A stretch of 64,000 bases of DNA, taken from positions 1,860,001-1,924,000 of the forward strand of contig OZ246956.1 in NCBI GenBank assembly GCA_965232105.1, read 5' to 3'. The translations under genes were made by a program, and so were the position numbers. Within the stretch, counting starts at the first letter, position 1. Each line of letters opens with the position of its first letter. The notes beneath the pieces were generated by a model. It was not told the origin of the DNA. It made no database searches and was given only the letters and a program-made list of their open reading frames with translations. Source of the stretch: Multivorans sp965232105. Lineage in GTDB: Bacteria; Acidobacteriota; Thermoanaerobaculia; Multivoradales; Multivoraceae. This document shows, piece after piece, positions 49,752-58,145 of this stretch.

Positions 49752-51242
49752 ATGTCGTTTCAGCGCCCGATGGTCGTCTCGATAGTTGTTTGCGCCGCGT
49801 TCGGCTGTACCCAGGACCCGGCCGGCGACACCGCTGGCGACAACGAGCAGCGCCAACCCAACGTCGTCTTCATCCTCGCCGACGATCTCGGCTACGGCGA
49901 TCTCGGCCTGTACGGCAGCGAGATCATCGAGACCCCGAACATCGACGCCCTGGGCGCCTCGGGCGTGCGCTTCGAGGCCGGCTACGTGACCGCCGCGGTC
50001 TGCAGCCCGTCCCGCGCCGGGCTGATGACCGGCCGCTACCCGCAGCGACACGGCTACGAGTTCAACGCGTCGGTCCAGGACTATGGCCTGAACCTCGACG
50101 AGACGACGCTGGCCGAGGTGATGCGGTCCGCCGGCTACGCCACCGGGGCGGTCGGCAAGTGGCAGCTCGGCTGGGAGGGCGGGAAACACCCGCTCGACCG
50201 CGGCTTCGACGAGTTCTTCGGCATGCAGGCCGGTTCGATCTTCATCGAGCCATCCGCCGAAGGAGTGGAGAACTGGAATCCGCAGCGGATCTCCGAGACG
50301 AGACAGCGGCCCATCTTTCGCGGCCGCGAGGTGGTCGAAGAGACCGAGTACCTGACCGACGTGTTGACTCGCGAGGCCCTCGACTTCATCGACCGGCGCC
50401 ACGAGGAGCCCTTCTTCCTCTACCTGGCGCACTACACGCCGCACGTGCCGCTGCAGGCGACCGCGAAGTACCTCGACCGGTACCGGCACATCGAGGACCA
50501 GAAGACCCGCATCTTCGCGGCGATGGTCTCGTCGCTCGACGACAGCGTCGGCGAAGTAGTGGCGAAGCTGCGCGAGCATGGACTGGAAAAGGACACGTTG
50601 ATCGTCTTCCTCTCCGACAACGGCTGTGCCTTGTACGTCGACGGCGCCTGCACCAACGGTCCGCTCCGCGGCGGCAAGCGCTGGTTCTTCGAAGGCGGCA
50701 TCCGCGTGCCCTTCCTGCTGAGCTGGCCGGCGGGTGTGGAGTCTGGCCAGGTGTACGAGCCGGCGGTCTCGTCGCTCGACCTGCTACCGACGTTTGCCGC
50801 CGCCGCCGGTGCGCCGCTGCCCGAGAAGCCGCTCGACGGCGTGGACCTCCTGCCCTACGTCCGCGGCGAGCAGGCCGGCCCGCCGCACGAGGCGCTGTTC
50901 TGGCGCGCCGGCCCCAACCGCGCCGTTCGCCGCGGCGACTGGAAGCTGTGGGAGGTCAATCGGGCCACCGAAGAGCGGCTTGCCCAGATCACGCGGACCG
51001 GCGAGCTGCTCCGGGACTTCGAGGCGCCCCGTGATTCACCGCTCGGCCAGGTATTGCGGCTTCACGATCTGGCAACCGATCTCGGCGAGCTGCACACCGT
51101 CGCCGGCGAGGAGAGCGAAGTCCTCGAAGAACTCCAGAACGCTCTCGACGCCTGGGAAAGCGAACTCGCCGAGCCGAAGTGGTGGAGCAACCGGGGCACC
51201 GCCGCCGTCGTCGACGGCGAGGGGCTCCAGCTCATCTTCTGA
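49752..51242 (+). CDS. Secreted sulfatase (formylglycine-dependent)
   Basis: This 496-residue protein has a lipobox-like end to its signal (VCAAFGC) and a type I sulfatase domain. Metal-binding DD is at 44-45 (ILADDLGYGD). The formylglycine motif C84-S-P-S-R lies in AAVCSPSRAGLMTGR. Further residues are in GKWQLGWEGG, FFLYLAHYTPHVPL, FLSDNGCA and GGKRWFFEGGIRVPFL. It would hydrolyse sulfate esters, probably of marine or host polysaccharides; a maturase (FGE) is needed and not seen here. ATG 49752 is preferred to an upstream start, since MSFQRPMVVS begins the signal peptide. The 3' end overlaps the convergent gene by 11 nt. Confidence 0.9.
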   Translation: MSFQRPMVVSIVVCAAFGCTQDPAGDTAGDNEQRQPNVVFILADDLGYGDLGLYGSEIIETPNIDALGASGVRFEAGYVTAAVCSPSRAGLMTGRYPQRHGYEFNASVQDYGLNLDETTLAEVMRSAGYATGAVGKWQLGWEGGKHPLDRGFDEFFGMQAGSIFIEPSAEGVENWNPQRISETRQRPIFRGREVVEETEYLTDVLTREALDFIDRRHEEPFFLYLAHYTPHVPLQATAKYLDRYRHIEDQKTRIFAAMVSSLDDSVGEVVAKLREHGLEKDTLIVFLSDNGCALYVDGACTNGPLRGGKRWFFEGGIRVPFLLSWPAGVESGQVYEPAVSSLDLLPTFAAAAGAPLPEKPLDGVDLLPYVRGEQAGPPHEALFWRAGPNRAVRRGDWKLWEVNRATEERLAQITRTGELLRDFEAPRDSPLGQVLRLHDLATDLGELHTVAGEESEVLEELQNALDAWESELAEPKWWSNRGTAAVVDGEGLQLIF

Positions 51243-52590
51243 TCGGGACTGTTACGGCCGGTAGGTCGAGGGCGACCCGCGCTACTTCGGCCCACGGTAC
51301 GAACTCGGTGGTTTCGCTCCCGTTGACGAAGATCAGCATGCCGGGATTGGACGGCGTGAGGTCGCCGGCGCAGTCGAGTTGCAGAAGCTCGCCGCTGTGG
51401 AGCGCCACGCTCACACCGCGGCCCGAGTCGCATTCCTCCCGATCCGGAGGCTCGATGGAAGCAACGAGGCCGAAGGGAATCGTGTAGTCGACGCCGCCGG
51501 CCGGCGCGTCGAGCGTCTCGGTCGTTTCGCTCTCGTCGAGGTCGAAGACCAGCCGACCGGTGAGGCGACTGCCCGTACGAGTGGTGACGGCGCCCGAGAG
51601 CGCCTGCCCCGGCGGGAAGTCGTCGTAGGCGGGGCCGCTGCCGTCGCCTTCGGCCAAGTCGAGGCGTTCGAAGGCCTCCCACGATACGAGCACTCGGCCG
51701 TAGCGTGCGTCGTCGACGTAGACGCCGCGATTCCCGCGGCCAGCGGCGCGGGCGCCGGAGAGGACGAACTCGCGGCCGTCGCGCTGTGTCACCCGCGCAC
51801 GGTTCTCGGAGTCGCGCGCGATCGTGCGGATCGCGTCGAACCGCAGACTGAGCTCGCCGTCCGCTGCCCGGCCCTGAAGCTCGTCGGAGCCGACGCCGAA
51901 CTGCCGGTCCCACTGGACGAAGCCGGTGAAGCTCCCGTGTGCGGTGCGTACCGTGCCGTGCAGCCGGTCCGGAGTGGCCTCCAGGTCGGCGGTGGGGAGA
52001 AGCTCGATGGCGCGGATCCGGCGTTCGCCGAGGTCGACGACGCCTTGCTCGTCGTCCCACACCCGCACGCCGTCGGCGAAGTCGTCGGCGTCGAAGCGGT
52101 TGAGGACGAATTCGGTCCCGCTCTTGAGCGTAACGAGGAGCTCGCGCCCGCTCGGCTCGATCCGTCTGACATCGCCGAACCGCGACATGAAGGGCCGGCC
52201 CAGGTTGAGCTTTCGCTTGCGCCGGGTGATCTCGACGCCGAGGACGGTGACCGGCCTGCTCTGCGTCAGTCGCTCGGGCGGCACGTCCCCGGCCCAGGGG
52301 TTCTCCTCCTTGAAGCCGTTGAAGTAGTCGCCCCAGAACGCCTCCTCGTCGCCGCCGAAACGCAGGCGACCTTCGTAGGCGGCGCCGCTCCTCGTCGTGA
52401 CGCGTCCGTAGAGGAAGCCCTGGTGGGCCTTGGCCGACGTCGCGGGTGAGCGAGCCACCGCGGGCGGGGCCGTGGCGTCAGGCTTGCCGTCCGGGTTCCG
52501 CAGCAGACGCGCCGCGACGAGGCCGAGAGCCACAAGAAGGGCGAACAGCAAGAGCGCGGCCGCGCCGCCGGCGATCCTGGCTCTGGTCAT
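51232..52590 (-). CDS. Membrane-anchored beta-rich protein, unknown
   Basis: This 452-residue protein has one N-terminal membrane helix (about 9-29) and then a long region with repeated beta motifs of the type GxVxTRxGxxYEGRLxFxxDE...DVRRIEPSGRELLVTLKSG. Similar blocks are HGTVRTAHGSFTGFVQWDRQ, VTTRTGSRLTGRLVFDLDE and ALHSGELLQLDCAGD. This suggests four or five tandem SH3/LSm-like small beta barrels. No catalytic residues recognised. It ends inside the sulfatase 3' end (convergent, 11-nt overlap). Confidence 0.7.
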   Translation of the reverse strand: MTRARIAGGAAALLLFALLVALGLVAARLLRNPDGKPDATAPPAVARSPATSAKAHQGFLYGRVTTRSGAAYEGRLRFGGDEEAFWGDYFNGFKEENPWAGDVPPERLTQSRPVTVLGVEITRRKRKLNLGRPFMSRFGDVRRIEPSGRELLVTLKSGTEFVLNRFDADDFADGVRVWDDEQGVVDLGERRIRAIELLPTADLEATPDRLHGTVRTAHGSFTGFVQWDRQFGVGSDELQGRAADGELSLRFDAIRTIARDSENRARVTQRDGREFVLSGARAAGRGNRGVYVDDARYGRVLVSWEAFERLDLAEGDGSGPAYDDFPPGQALSGAVTTRTGSRLTGRLVFDLDESETTETLDAPAGGVDYTIPFGLVASIEPPDREECDSGRGVSVALHSGELLQLDCAGDLTPSNPGMLIFVNGSETTEFVPWAEVARVALDLPAVTVPIRR

Positions 52591-52705
52591 TGCGGGAACA
52601 TTGTCTCCCAACAGGGGCGGAGGCGCCCCTGCAAGACTGACGATGCCGACCGGCCGGCGGTTACCGCCGTCGCGGCGTGGTCGGCCTACTCGCTGGCGTA
52701 CGGGG

Positions 52706-54379
52706 CTAGGTCCTCGCCTGGATCTTCTCCCACAACATCCGCTCGGTCCTGCCCGGATCGTTCGCGACCGTGCAGACGTCGTTGAAGAGCAACGTCGACC
52801 TCGTCTTTGTGTCGTAGGCGGGCCACGCCGGCAACTCGGCATGGCCCGGATCGCCGTTGCGGGCGAAGGCGATCCAGGCGTCCCGCATCTTCGCTGCCAG
52901 GGCGACCGCATCGGGACCGCCGCCGGTCACCTCGTCGCTGAGCTGCGCGTTGCCGAACACGAACGGGATCTCGAAAGCGTGGGCCGCGCGGAAGCGTCCG
53001 TCCCAGGCGGGGCTGAGCCAGTCGAAGCGGTACATGTAGGTCGGCGCACCGCCGCGTTTGATCTTGGCTTCGGCGAGTTCGATCGAGCGGAACCGGGTTC
53101 CGTCCGAGGCAAGGACGAAGTAGAGGTCGGATGCGCCGAGATCGGCGTAGGCGGCGCGATACGTGTCGAGGACCTCGTCGGCGTCTTCCCCGTAGATACG
53201 CCCCGTGCGGTCGACGAGTCCGGGCTCGTCGAGCTCGAAGAGCTCCCGGTCGTTGGCCACGAACAGCGTGACTTCGTGGAGGTTGGAGCCGATCATCACG
53301 GGGACGGAAGCGGACACCTCTGGACCGATCGGGTCGAAGGGGTGGTTCGGAATGTCGGGGCCGATCACGGGCCGGAACCCGCTGCCGCCTTCTCCCGCGG
53401 CCCTTGCGGCCGCGGCGCCGCTCGCCGCGAGCAGGCGCTCGGCGGGAACCTGGCGCAGCTTGTCGACATCGCCCTTCCCGACGCCCAGTTCGTCGAGCAG
53501 GCGCCGGGCGGTGATCGTCGCGCTCTCGGTGGTCGACACCCTGAGTGCCGGCCCCGACTGGATCACCGCGCGGTGGAACAACCCGGCGGCCCCGGGCATC
53601 GCGAGCAGGGTCGAGACCTTCGCGCCGCCACCCGACTCGCCGAAGATCAGCACGTTGCCCGGATCGCCGCCGAACCGCTCGATGTTGTCGCGCACCCACT
53701 CGAGTGACTGGACGAGGTCGAGCATGCCGGCGTTGCCGGCGTGCTCGAAGTCAGGACCCAGCACTCCGCCCAGCCCGGCGTAGCCGAAGACGTTGAGCCG
53801 GTGGTTCACCGTCACCGACACGACGTCGCCGCGGCTCGCCATGTTGATCCCGTCGTACATCGAGCTGCTGCCGGAGCCGCGGGAGTAGCCGCCGCCATGG
53901 AACCAGACGAGGACCGGTCGCTTGCCGTCGTCGAGCGCGGGCGTCCACACGTTGAGCCGGAGGCAGTCCTCCGACTGCCCGGTGCTCCAGAACGGCGTGA
54001 ACCAGGAGATGCCCGAGGGACGCTCGAGGTTGTAGGGAGTCTGTGGACAGGAGTCGCCGTACTCCAGCGTGTCGAGGACGCCGCGCCAGGGCGTTGGAGG
54101 TTTGGGCGGCATGAAGCGGTTCCTGCCCGCGGTCGAGGCGCCGTAGGGAATGCCGCGGAAGATGCGCACTCCGTCCGCGATGCCGCCCCGGACCTTGCCG
54201 GCGGTCGTCTCGACGATCGCCCGGTCGTCCGGCCGGAACGCCGCATCGGCCCGAGCCGAAAGAAACGGCGCAACCGAGCCGCCGAAGGTGGCGCCGGCGG
54301 CCAGCACTCCGCTGGAGTAGAGGAAGCGCCGTCGGCTCTGCTCGGCGACGAAGGCGGCGTGGGAGAACGGCTTCGACAT
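52706..54379 (-). CDS. Type B carboxylesterase/lipase, Tat-exported
   Basis: This 557-residue alpha/beta hydrolase carries a Tat-like signal (SRRRFLYSSGVLAAGA). The nucleophile is Ser249 in FGESGGGAKVS, the oxyanion hole is in WFHGGGYSRGSG (161-), and SEDCLRLNVW and HAFEIPFVFGN (catalytic His region) are typical of the COesterase family. The likely acid lies in the NLHEVTLF region. It hydrolyses carboxylic esters of unknown identity. The start is ATG 54379 with GGAGGTCG upstream; a longer frame from 54427 runs into repeat sequence. Confidence 0.88.
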   Translation of the reverse strand: MSKPFSHAAFVAEQSRRRFLYSSGVLAAGATFGGSVAPFLSARADAAFRPDDRAIVETTAGKVRGGIADGVRIFRGIPYGASTAGRNRFMPPKPPTPWRGVLDTLEYGDSCPQTPYNLERPSGISWFTPFWSTGQSEDCLRLNVWTPALDDGKRPVLVWFHGGGYSRGSGSSSMYDGINMASRGDVVSVTVNHRLNVFGYAGLGGVLGPDFEHAGNAGMLDLVQSLEWVRDNIERFGGDPGNVLIFGESGGGAKVSTLLAMPGAAGLFHRAVIQSGPALRVSTTESATITARRLLDELGVGKGDVDKLRQVPAERLLAASGAAAARAAGEGGSGFRPVIGPDIPNHPFDPIGPEVSASVPVMIGSNLHEVTLFVANDRELFELDEPGLVDRTGRIYGEDADEVLDTYRAAYADLGASDLYFVLASDGTRFRSIELAEAKIKRGGAPTYMYRFDWLSPAWDGRFRAAHAFEIPFVFGNAQLSDEVTGGGPDAVALAAKMRDAWIAFARNGDPGHAELPAWPAYDTKTRSTLLFNDVCTVANDPGRTERMLWEKIQART

Positions 54380-54423
54380 GGTCGACCTCCTGTCTGGATG
54401 GGAAGCAAAGACGGTATCAGCGG

Positions 54424-54504
54424 CCACTGGGGACGTCGGCGCACCCAGTGTGGGGCCTCGTGCTACTCCTGAGACTGCGGGGACGTCGGCGCACCCGGTG
54501 GCAG
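54424..54504 (-). repeat. Two type 2 inverted heads
   Basis: GGGGACGTCGGCGCACCCAG occurs at 54430-54449, and GGGGACGTCGGCGCACCCGG at 54479-54498. Both heads have lost the full second stem arm. The second is translated as the C-terminal GAPTSPQ of the flavin monooxygenase, and the first lies between that stop and the esterase start. Confidence 0.75.
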
Positions 54505-56097
54505 CATGCGCGCCAGACGTTCCGCCTCGTCGCCGGGTTCTACGCCGGTGGCGTCCCAGTGGTCGGCGACGATGCCGTCCGGGCGCATCAGGACGATCTC
54601 CTCGTTGTCGTAGGGCGCCGCGTCGTCGACCTCAGGCAGCCGCTCGACCCGGATGGGGAAGCCGCGCTCGTCAATCGCGCCGGCAGCAGCCTGCCAGGGC
54701 GCGGGTTCGACGTGAGCTCCGAGAACGGCCGTGTAGCCCAGACCGTTCCAGTCGAGGACGGAACGGGTCCAGCTCCCGTCCAGCCACAGGTTCGGCGCCC
54801 GGCGGCCGGAACGCACGACCGGAACGTAGTCGCAGACTGGATTGTCCACCGCGGGGGCGGGCGCGTCGTCGCGGGCGCAGAGATCGGACGCCAGTTCGTA
54901 GCCGTAGATCAGCCCCTCGTACTCCCCGTACTGGCGGCAGTTCCGGGCGGCCTCTTGCGTGTCGCCGCCCTCGTGGAACGCGCGGAAGATCCCTCCGGAC
55001 AGTTGCGCGTTGCGGCGCCCGGCCGCGACGCGCTGTTCGGCGACCGGCTGGTGCTCGGCGTCGTACGTCTCGAGCAGGGACGCGGGCGAGGCGCCGCGCA
55101 GTACGAAGGCGAGTTTCCAGGCGAGGTTGCGGATGCCGACGAAGCCGGTGTTGTTGCCGAGCCCGCCGGTCGGGATGAAGACGTGCGCCGCGTCGCCGGC
55201 CAGGAAGATGCGGCCCCTGCCGAGATGTCCGGCGCGGCCCGGCTGGAACTGCCACTCCGTCATCGTCCGCACCTCGATCGGGACCGGCTCGTCCGTGCCG
55301 AGGGCTGACCGGATCCAGTTCTCGGCGAACTCGGCGGTCATCTTCCGGGTGCGGTCGAAACCTCCGATCTGGCAGCGCCAGCGCCGCACGCCGTCGAGCG
55401 GCTGGAAGACGGCCGCTCCCATCGGGTGGGCGATGAAGAGCAGACCGCCCTGCCGGTCGCTGGTGTACCTGGTCAAGTCCGCCCGGAAGATGACGTCCTG
55501 GAAGAACACGTCCATGAAGTCGGCATCGAGTTCCGTTCCGATGGCGGCGCGCGTCGAACTGCGCAGGCCGTCCGCGCCGATCGCGTACTCGGCCGAGACA
55601 GGGGCCGCGCGCCCGGTGCGGTTGTCGCGGATCGTGCAGGTGACCCCGGAGTCGGTCTGGGTCAGCCCGCTCGCGGTCGTGTCGAAGCGGAGGTCGACGT
55701 TCGGGTCGTCCTGGGCCTTGTCGTAGAGGATCGCCTCGACGTAGTCCTGCGCCGTCATGACGGGCATGGAGGAACTGCGCTCGGTCCGGACGGAGTGGAA
55801 GGACGGCGTGGGAACCCGGCAGATCTCCTTGCCCGCCAGGCTGTCGAACCAGCGGTTGTACTCGGTCCAGTCGGGGCCGAGGCCGGTGTCGATCACCTGC
55901 TGCTCCACGCCGACCTCCCGCATCAGCTCGACCGACGGGGCGTCGAGCAGCCGGGACCGCGGGTGCGTGCTCGTGCGGCCCCGCAGATCGACGACCAGCG
56001 ACTTGACGCCCAGCCGAGACAGCAGCAGCGAGCCCATGAGGCCGATCGGCCCGCCGCCGACGATCAGCACCTGCGTCTCGATGGCCTTCGTGTTCAC
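54463..56097 (-). CDS. FAD-dependent aromatic-ring monooxygenase (PheA/TfdB/MhpA-like)
   Basis: This 544-residue class A flavoprotein hydroxylase has the FAD Rossmann motif VLIVGGGPIGLMGSLLLSRLG near residues 10-30, YAIGADGLRSSTR (the DG motif) and FLAGDAAHVFIPTGGLGNNTGFVGIRNLAWKL (FAD ribityl-binding GD). A C-terminal thioredoxin-like domain follows. It uses NAD(P)H and O2 to hydroxylate phenolic or polyketide rings. GTG 56097 is the best start, giving NTKAIETQVLIVGGG. The last seven to ten residues are encoded by a repeat head. Confidence 0.88.
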   Translation of the reverse strand: MNTKAIETQVLIVGGGPIGLMGSLLLSRLGVKSLVVDLRGRTSTHPRSRLLDAPSVELMREVGVEQQVIDTGLGPDWTEYNRWFDSLAGKEICRVPTPSFHSVRTERSSSMPVMTAQDYVEAILYDKAQDDPNVDLRFDTTASGLTQTDSGVTCTIRDNRTGRAAPVSAEYAIGADGLRSSTRAAIGTELDADFMDVFFQDVIFRADLTRYTSDRQGGLLFIAHPMGAAVFQPLDGVRRWRCQIGGFDRTRKMTAEFAENWIRSALGTDEPVPIEVRTMTEWQFQPGRAGHLGRGRIFLAGDAAHVFIPTGGLGNNTGFVGIRNLAWKLAFVLRGASPASLLETYDAEHQPVAEQRVAAGRRNAQLSGGIFRAFHEGGDTQEAARNCRQYGEYEGLIYGYELASDLCARDDAPAPAVDNPVCDYVPVVRSGRRAPNLWLDGSWTRSVLDWNGLGYTAVLGAHVEPAPWQAAAGAIDERGFPIRVERLPEVDDAAPYDNEEIVLMRPDGIVADHWDATGVEPGDEAERLARMLPPGAPTSPQSQE

Positions 56098-56105
56098 TTC
56101 TTCAC

Positions 56106-56235
56106 CGGGTGCGCCGGCGTGCCGTCCGTGCACCCGCTGACGGGTGCACGGAATGGTTCGCGGGTGGCGCGGATTCGCGCCGCCCGGGTTCCCGCCGGCC
56201 TTCGGGAAACCGGCGAGGCGTCAGCCTGGCTCCCT
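56106..56235 (+). repeat. Type 1 repeat, copy e, fused to type 2 interior
   Basis: The head CCGGGTGCGCC is followed by an outer stem GCCGGCG (56113-56119) with CGCCGGC (56193-56199). It encloses hairpin 1 TCCGTGCACCCG/CGGGTGCACGGA (loop CTGA, 56125-56152) and hairpin 2 GGGTGGCGCG/CGCGCCGCCC. TTCGGGAAACCGGCGAGGCGTCAGCCTGGCTCCCT follows in pieces matching the left interior of type 2. This copy links the two families. Its outer stem and hairpin 1 have compensated differences from the other copies. Confidence 0.82.
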
Positions 56236-56250
56236 GTTCTCCTCCAGTCC

Positions 56251-57156
56251 TCAGATCCCCGGATCGACCCCAGTCATCTCGACCGAGAGATCCCACAGCC
56301 GCTTGCCGAGTTCCGGGTCACGGCTGGCTGGCGACGACCAGGCCCCGCCGCCCGGACCGCTCAGCTCGCCCCAGTTCCTGGGCCCGTAGTAGTCGCCTCC
56401 GGTGAGGCCGGGCGCTGTCGCCGCCAACAGCGTCGGCCACGCTCCCTGCGCCTGCGTGTTGAACAACGCCCGGACCAGGGGCGCCGCCACCTGGATCAGG
56501 GGAAACGCGCGGCCGATCTCGGTCTGGGCGAAGCCCGGATGGCAGGCGACGGCGATCGTTCCAGAGCCGCGGGCCTTGAGCCGGCGGTCGAGTTCATACA
56601 TGAAGAGCAGGTTGGCCAGCTTGCTCTGCTGGTAGCGGGCCTGGCGCCCGTACAGCTTCGCGCCGTCGATGTCGTCCCAGTGGATGCGGCCTCCTCGGTG
56701 GGCGAGGCTCGCGGTGATGACGACGCGGCTTCCTTCCGTTTCTTCGAGCTTCGGCAGCAGGTGTCCGGTGAGGGCGAACGTGCCGAGGTGATTCACGGCG
56801 AACTGCGCCTCGAACCCGTCGACGGTCAGGGTGTGCGGCACGCCCATGATGCCGGCGTTGTTGACGAGCACGTCGAGGCGCGGTTCGGCGGCCGCCTGCT
56901 CGGCGGCGGCGCGAACGCTGGCGAGGTCCGCCTGGTCGAGGGGCAGGAACTCGACATCGGCCCCAGGGGACTCGGCGCGGATCCTGTCGATCGCACCGGC
57001 GGCTCGCTCCTCGGAGCGGCACCCCAGCAGCACCCGCCCGCCTCGTCTCGCGAGCACCCTGACCGTCTCGAAGCCGATGCCGGCGTTGGCGCCGGTGACG
57101 AGAAAGGTCCGGCCGGATTGGTCGGGTACGTCGCGGTCCGTGAATCCCTGTGCCAT
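56251..57156 (-). CDS. Short-chain dehydrogenase/reductase (retinol-dehydrogenase-like)
   Basis: This 301-residue SDR has a nucleotide-binding TGANAGIG (about 21-28), LVNNAGIMG, ITASLAHRGG (catalytic Ser) and YQQSKLAN (Tyr-x-x-x-Lys). The CHPGFAQTEIGR block fits the retinol dehydrogenase/WWOX-like oxidoreductase subgroup. Arg in GCRSEER suggests NADP preference. Together with the upstream monooxygenase it may act on aromatic or lipid substrates. A type 1 repeat occupies the gap to that gene. Confidence 0.88.
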   Translation of the reverse strand: MAQGFTDRDVPDQSGRTFLVTGANAGIGFETVRVLARRGGRVLLGCRSEERAAGAIDRIRAESPGADVEFLPLDQADLASVRAAAEQAAAEPRLDVLVNNAGIMGVPHTLTVDGFEAQFAVNHLGTFALTGHLLPKLEETEGSRVVITASLAHRGGRIHWDDIDGAKLYGRQARYQQSKLANLLFMYELDRRLKARGSGTIAVACHPGFAQTEIGRAFPLIQVAAPLVRALFNTQAQGAWPTLLAATAPGLTGGDYYGPRNWGELSGPGGGAWSSPASRDPELGKRLWDLSVEMTGVDPGI

Positions 57157-57233
57157 CAGCGTGGTCTCCTCGTTCGTTCGTTCGTGCGGATTGGCCTGCC
57201 CCGGGGGCTGCGCCGGCGTCCGCGTTCGAGACG

Positions 57234-57518
57234 CTAACGATATGCAGAACCTCGGTGTGCGGCAGTGAGGAGGAAGACGAGCCGCTTCTCTTCGTCGATC
57301 TCATAGAAGAAGCGCCAGGCGCCGATGCGGTAGCGCCAGGTCGGCGGTTCATAGCCTTTGAGCCGTCGAATGTGCGGGCCCATGTGAGGATGCTGACGCA
57401 ACTGGGGGTACACGACCCTTCTCAGCTTGTCGACGACTTCTCGATGGCCGGCGCGGGCGATGCCGTGTAGGTCCCGATCGAACTGTTCGGTCTCAAACAG
57501 CCGATAGTCAGTCAACAA
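57234..57518 (-). CDS. RelE/ParE-type toxin of module 1
   Basis: This protein of about 94 residues has the RelE/ParE fold pattern: FDRDLHGIARAGHREVVDKLRR, PHIRRLKGYEPPTWRYRIGAWRFFYEIDEEKRLVFLL and TAAHRGSAYR. The WRYRIGAWRFFYEID core is the usual catalytic beta-sheet. It starts at TTG 57518 or TTG 57515, overlapping the antitoxin stop codon by about 11 nt, the normal antitoxin-first order. Targets would be ribosome-bound mRNA (RelE) or gyrase (ParE); RelE-like is favoured but not certain. Confidence 0.85.
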   Translation of the reverse strand: MLTDYRLFETEQFDRDLHGIARAGHREVVDKLRRVVYPQLRQHPHMGPHIRRLKGYEPPTWRYRIGAWRFFYEIDEEKRLVFLLTAAHRGSAYR

Positions 57519-57750
57519 ACGCGCCCTTGCGGTGGAGCGCCTCGCGTGAGCCTGCTTTCAACCGGCGAAGCAACAGCTCGTCCTCCAGGATCTCGGCCAT
57601 CTCGGCGTCGTCGACGAACTGCTGCTCGCGGACCTTGGCGAGCGCGGCTGTCTGAATGAGATTCGACAAGGGCCGATTCTCGGCTGCTGCCGCCTCCCTG
57701 AATTCCTCGTAGGTCGCCTCGTCGACTCGCAGCGTGATCGTCTTGCTCAT
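57508..57750 (-). CDS. Ribbon-helix-helix antitoxin of module 1
   Basis: This 80-residue protein has an N-terminal ribbon-helix-helix domain (KTITLRVDEATYEEFREAAAAENRPLSNLIQTAA) and an acidic C-terminal tail (MAEILEDELLLRRLKAGSREALH) for toxin binding. ATG 57750. It would repress its own promoter through the inverted repeat GAACACA...TGTGTTC (57754-57760 with 57773-57779) just upstream. Confidence 0.85.
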   Translation of the reverse strand: MSKTITLRVDEATYEEFREAAAAENRPLSNLIQTAALAKVREQQFVDDAEMAEILEDELLLRRLKAGSREALHRKGAFVD

Positions 57751-57753
57751 GGA

Positions 57754-57779
57754 GAACACAATAGCATGCACATGTGTTC
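57754..57779 (-). promoter_or_regulatory. Probable operator of toxin-antitoxin module 1
   Basis: GAACACA (57754-57760) and TGTGTTC (57773-57779) form a 7-bp inverted repeat with a 12-nt spacer. It begins 3 bp upstream of the module 1 antitoxin ATG, a position fitting autoregulation by the RHH protein. Confidence 0.45.
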
Positions 57780-57859
57780 CATATGGGGGTCTCGGGCTGA
57801 TGCCTTGGTGGTCGCATACTGCCACGCCATCAGAGAGTCCCTCCGGGTAGTGTGCTCTT

Positions 57860-57879
57860 GACTTCAGCCGAAGTCAACG
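57860..57879 (+). promoter_or_regulatory. Probable operator of toxin-antitoxin module 2
   Basis: TTGACTTC-AGCC-GAAGTCAA is a perfect 8-bp inverted repeat located 30 bp upstream of the module 2 antitoxin ATG. Its sequence differs from the module 1 palindrome, which suggests separate regulation. Confidence 0.5.
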
Positions 57880-57908
57880 ACATCGTATGGGGTCGGAGGT
57901 GTTCCAGG

Positions 57909-58145
57909 ATGGTGCAGGTAACCGCGAGGCTCCCCGACGAACTGGTCGAGAAGGCGGACCGTGCCGCCAGTCGACTGAATCGATCTCGGGCTCAGTTGCT
58001 CAGGCAGGCGCTCGAGTACTACCTCGAGGACTTTGAGGATCTTCGCTTGGCCCTGGATCGACTCAACGACCCCGCGGATCCGGTGCTGGATTGGGAAGAT
58101 GTCAGGCGCGGTCTACTCGATCAAGATCAAGGCGAGCGCGGCTAG
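57909..58145 (+). CDS. Ribbon-helix-helix antitoxin of module 2
   Basis: This 78-residue protein has an RHH domain (VQVTARLPDELVEKADRAASRLNRSRAQLLRQALEYYLED) and an acidic tail (LNDPADPVLDWEDVRRGLL). ATG 57909 is used, since the longer frame upstream reads through the probable operator. It overlaps the toxin gene by 47 nt and is transcribed away from module 1. Confidence 0.85.
   Translation: MVQVTARLPDELVEKADRAASRLNRSRAQLLRQALEYYLEDFEDLRLALDRLNDPADPVLDWEDVRRGLLDQDQGERG

Noticed and set aside
57852..57908. Extended N-terminus for the module 2 antitoxin
   Set aside because: It would translate through the palindrome that looks like the operator and adds residues ahead of a complete RHH domain.
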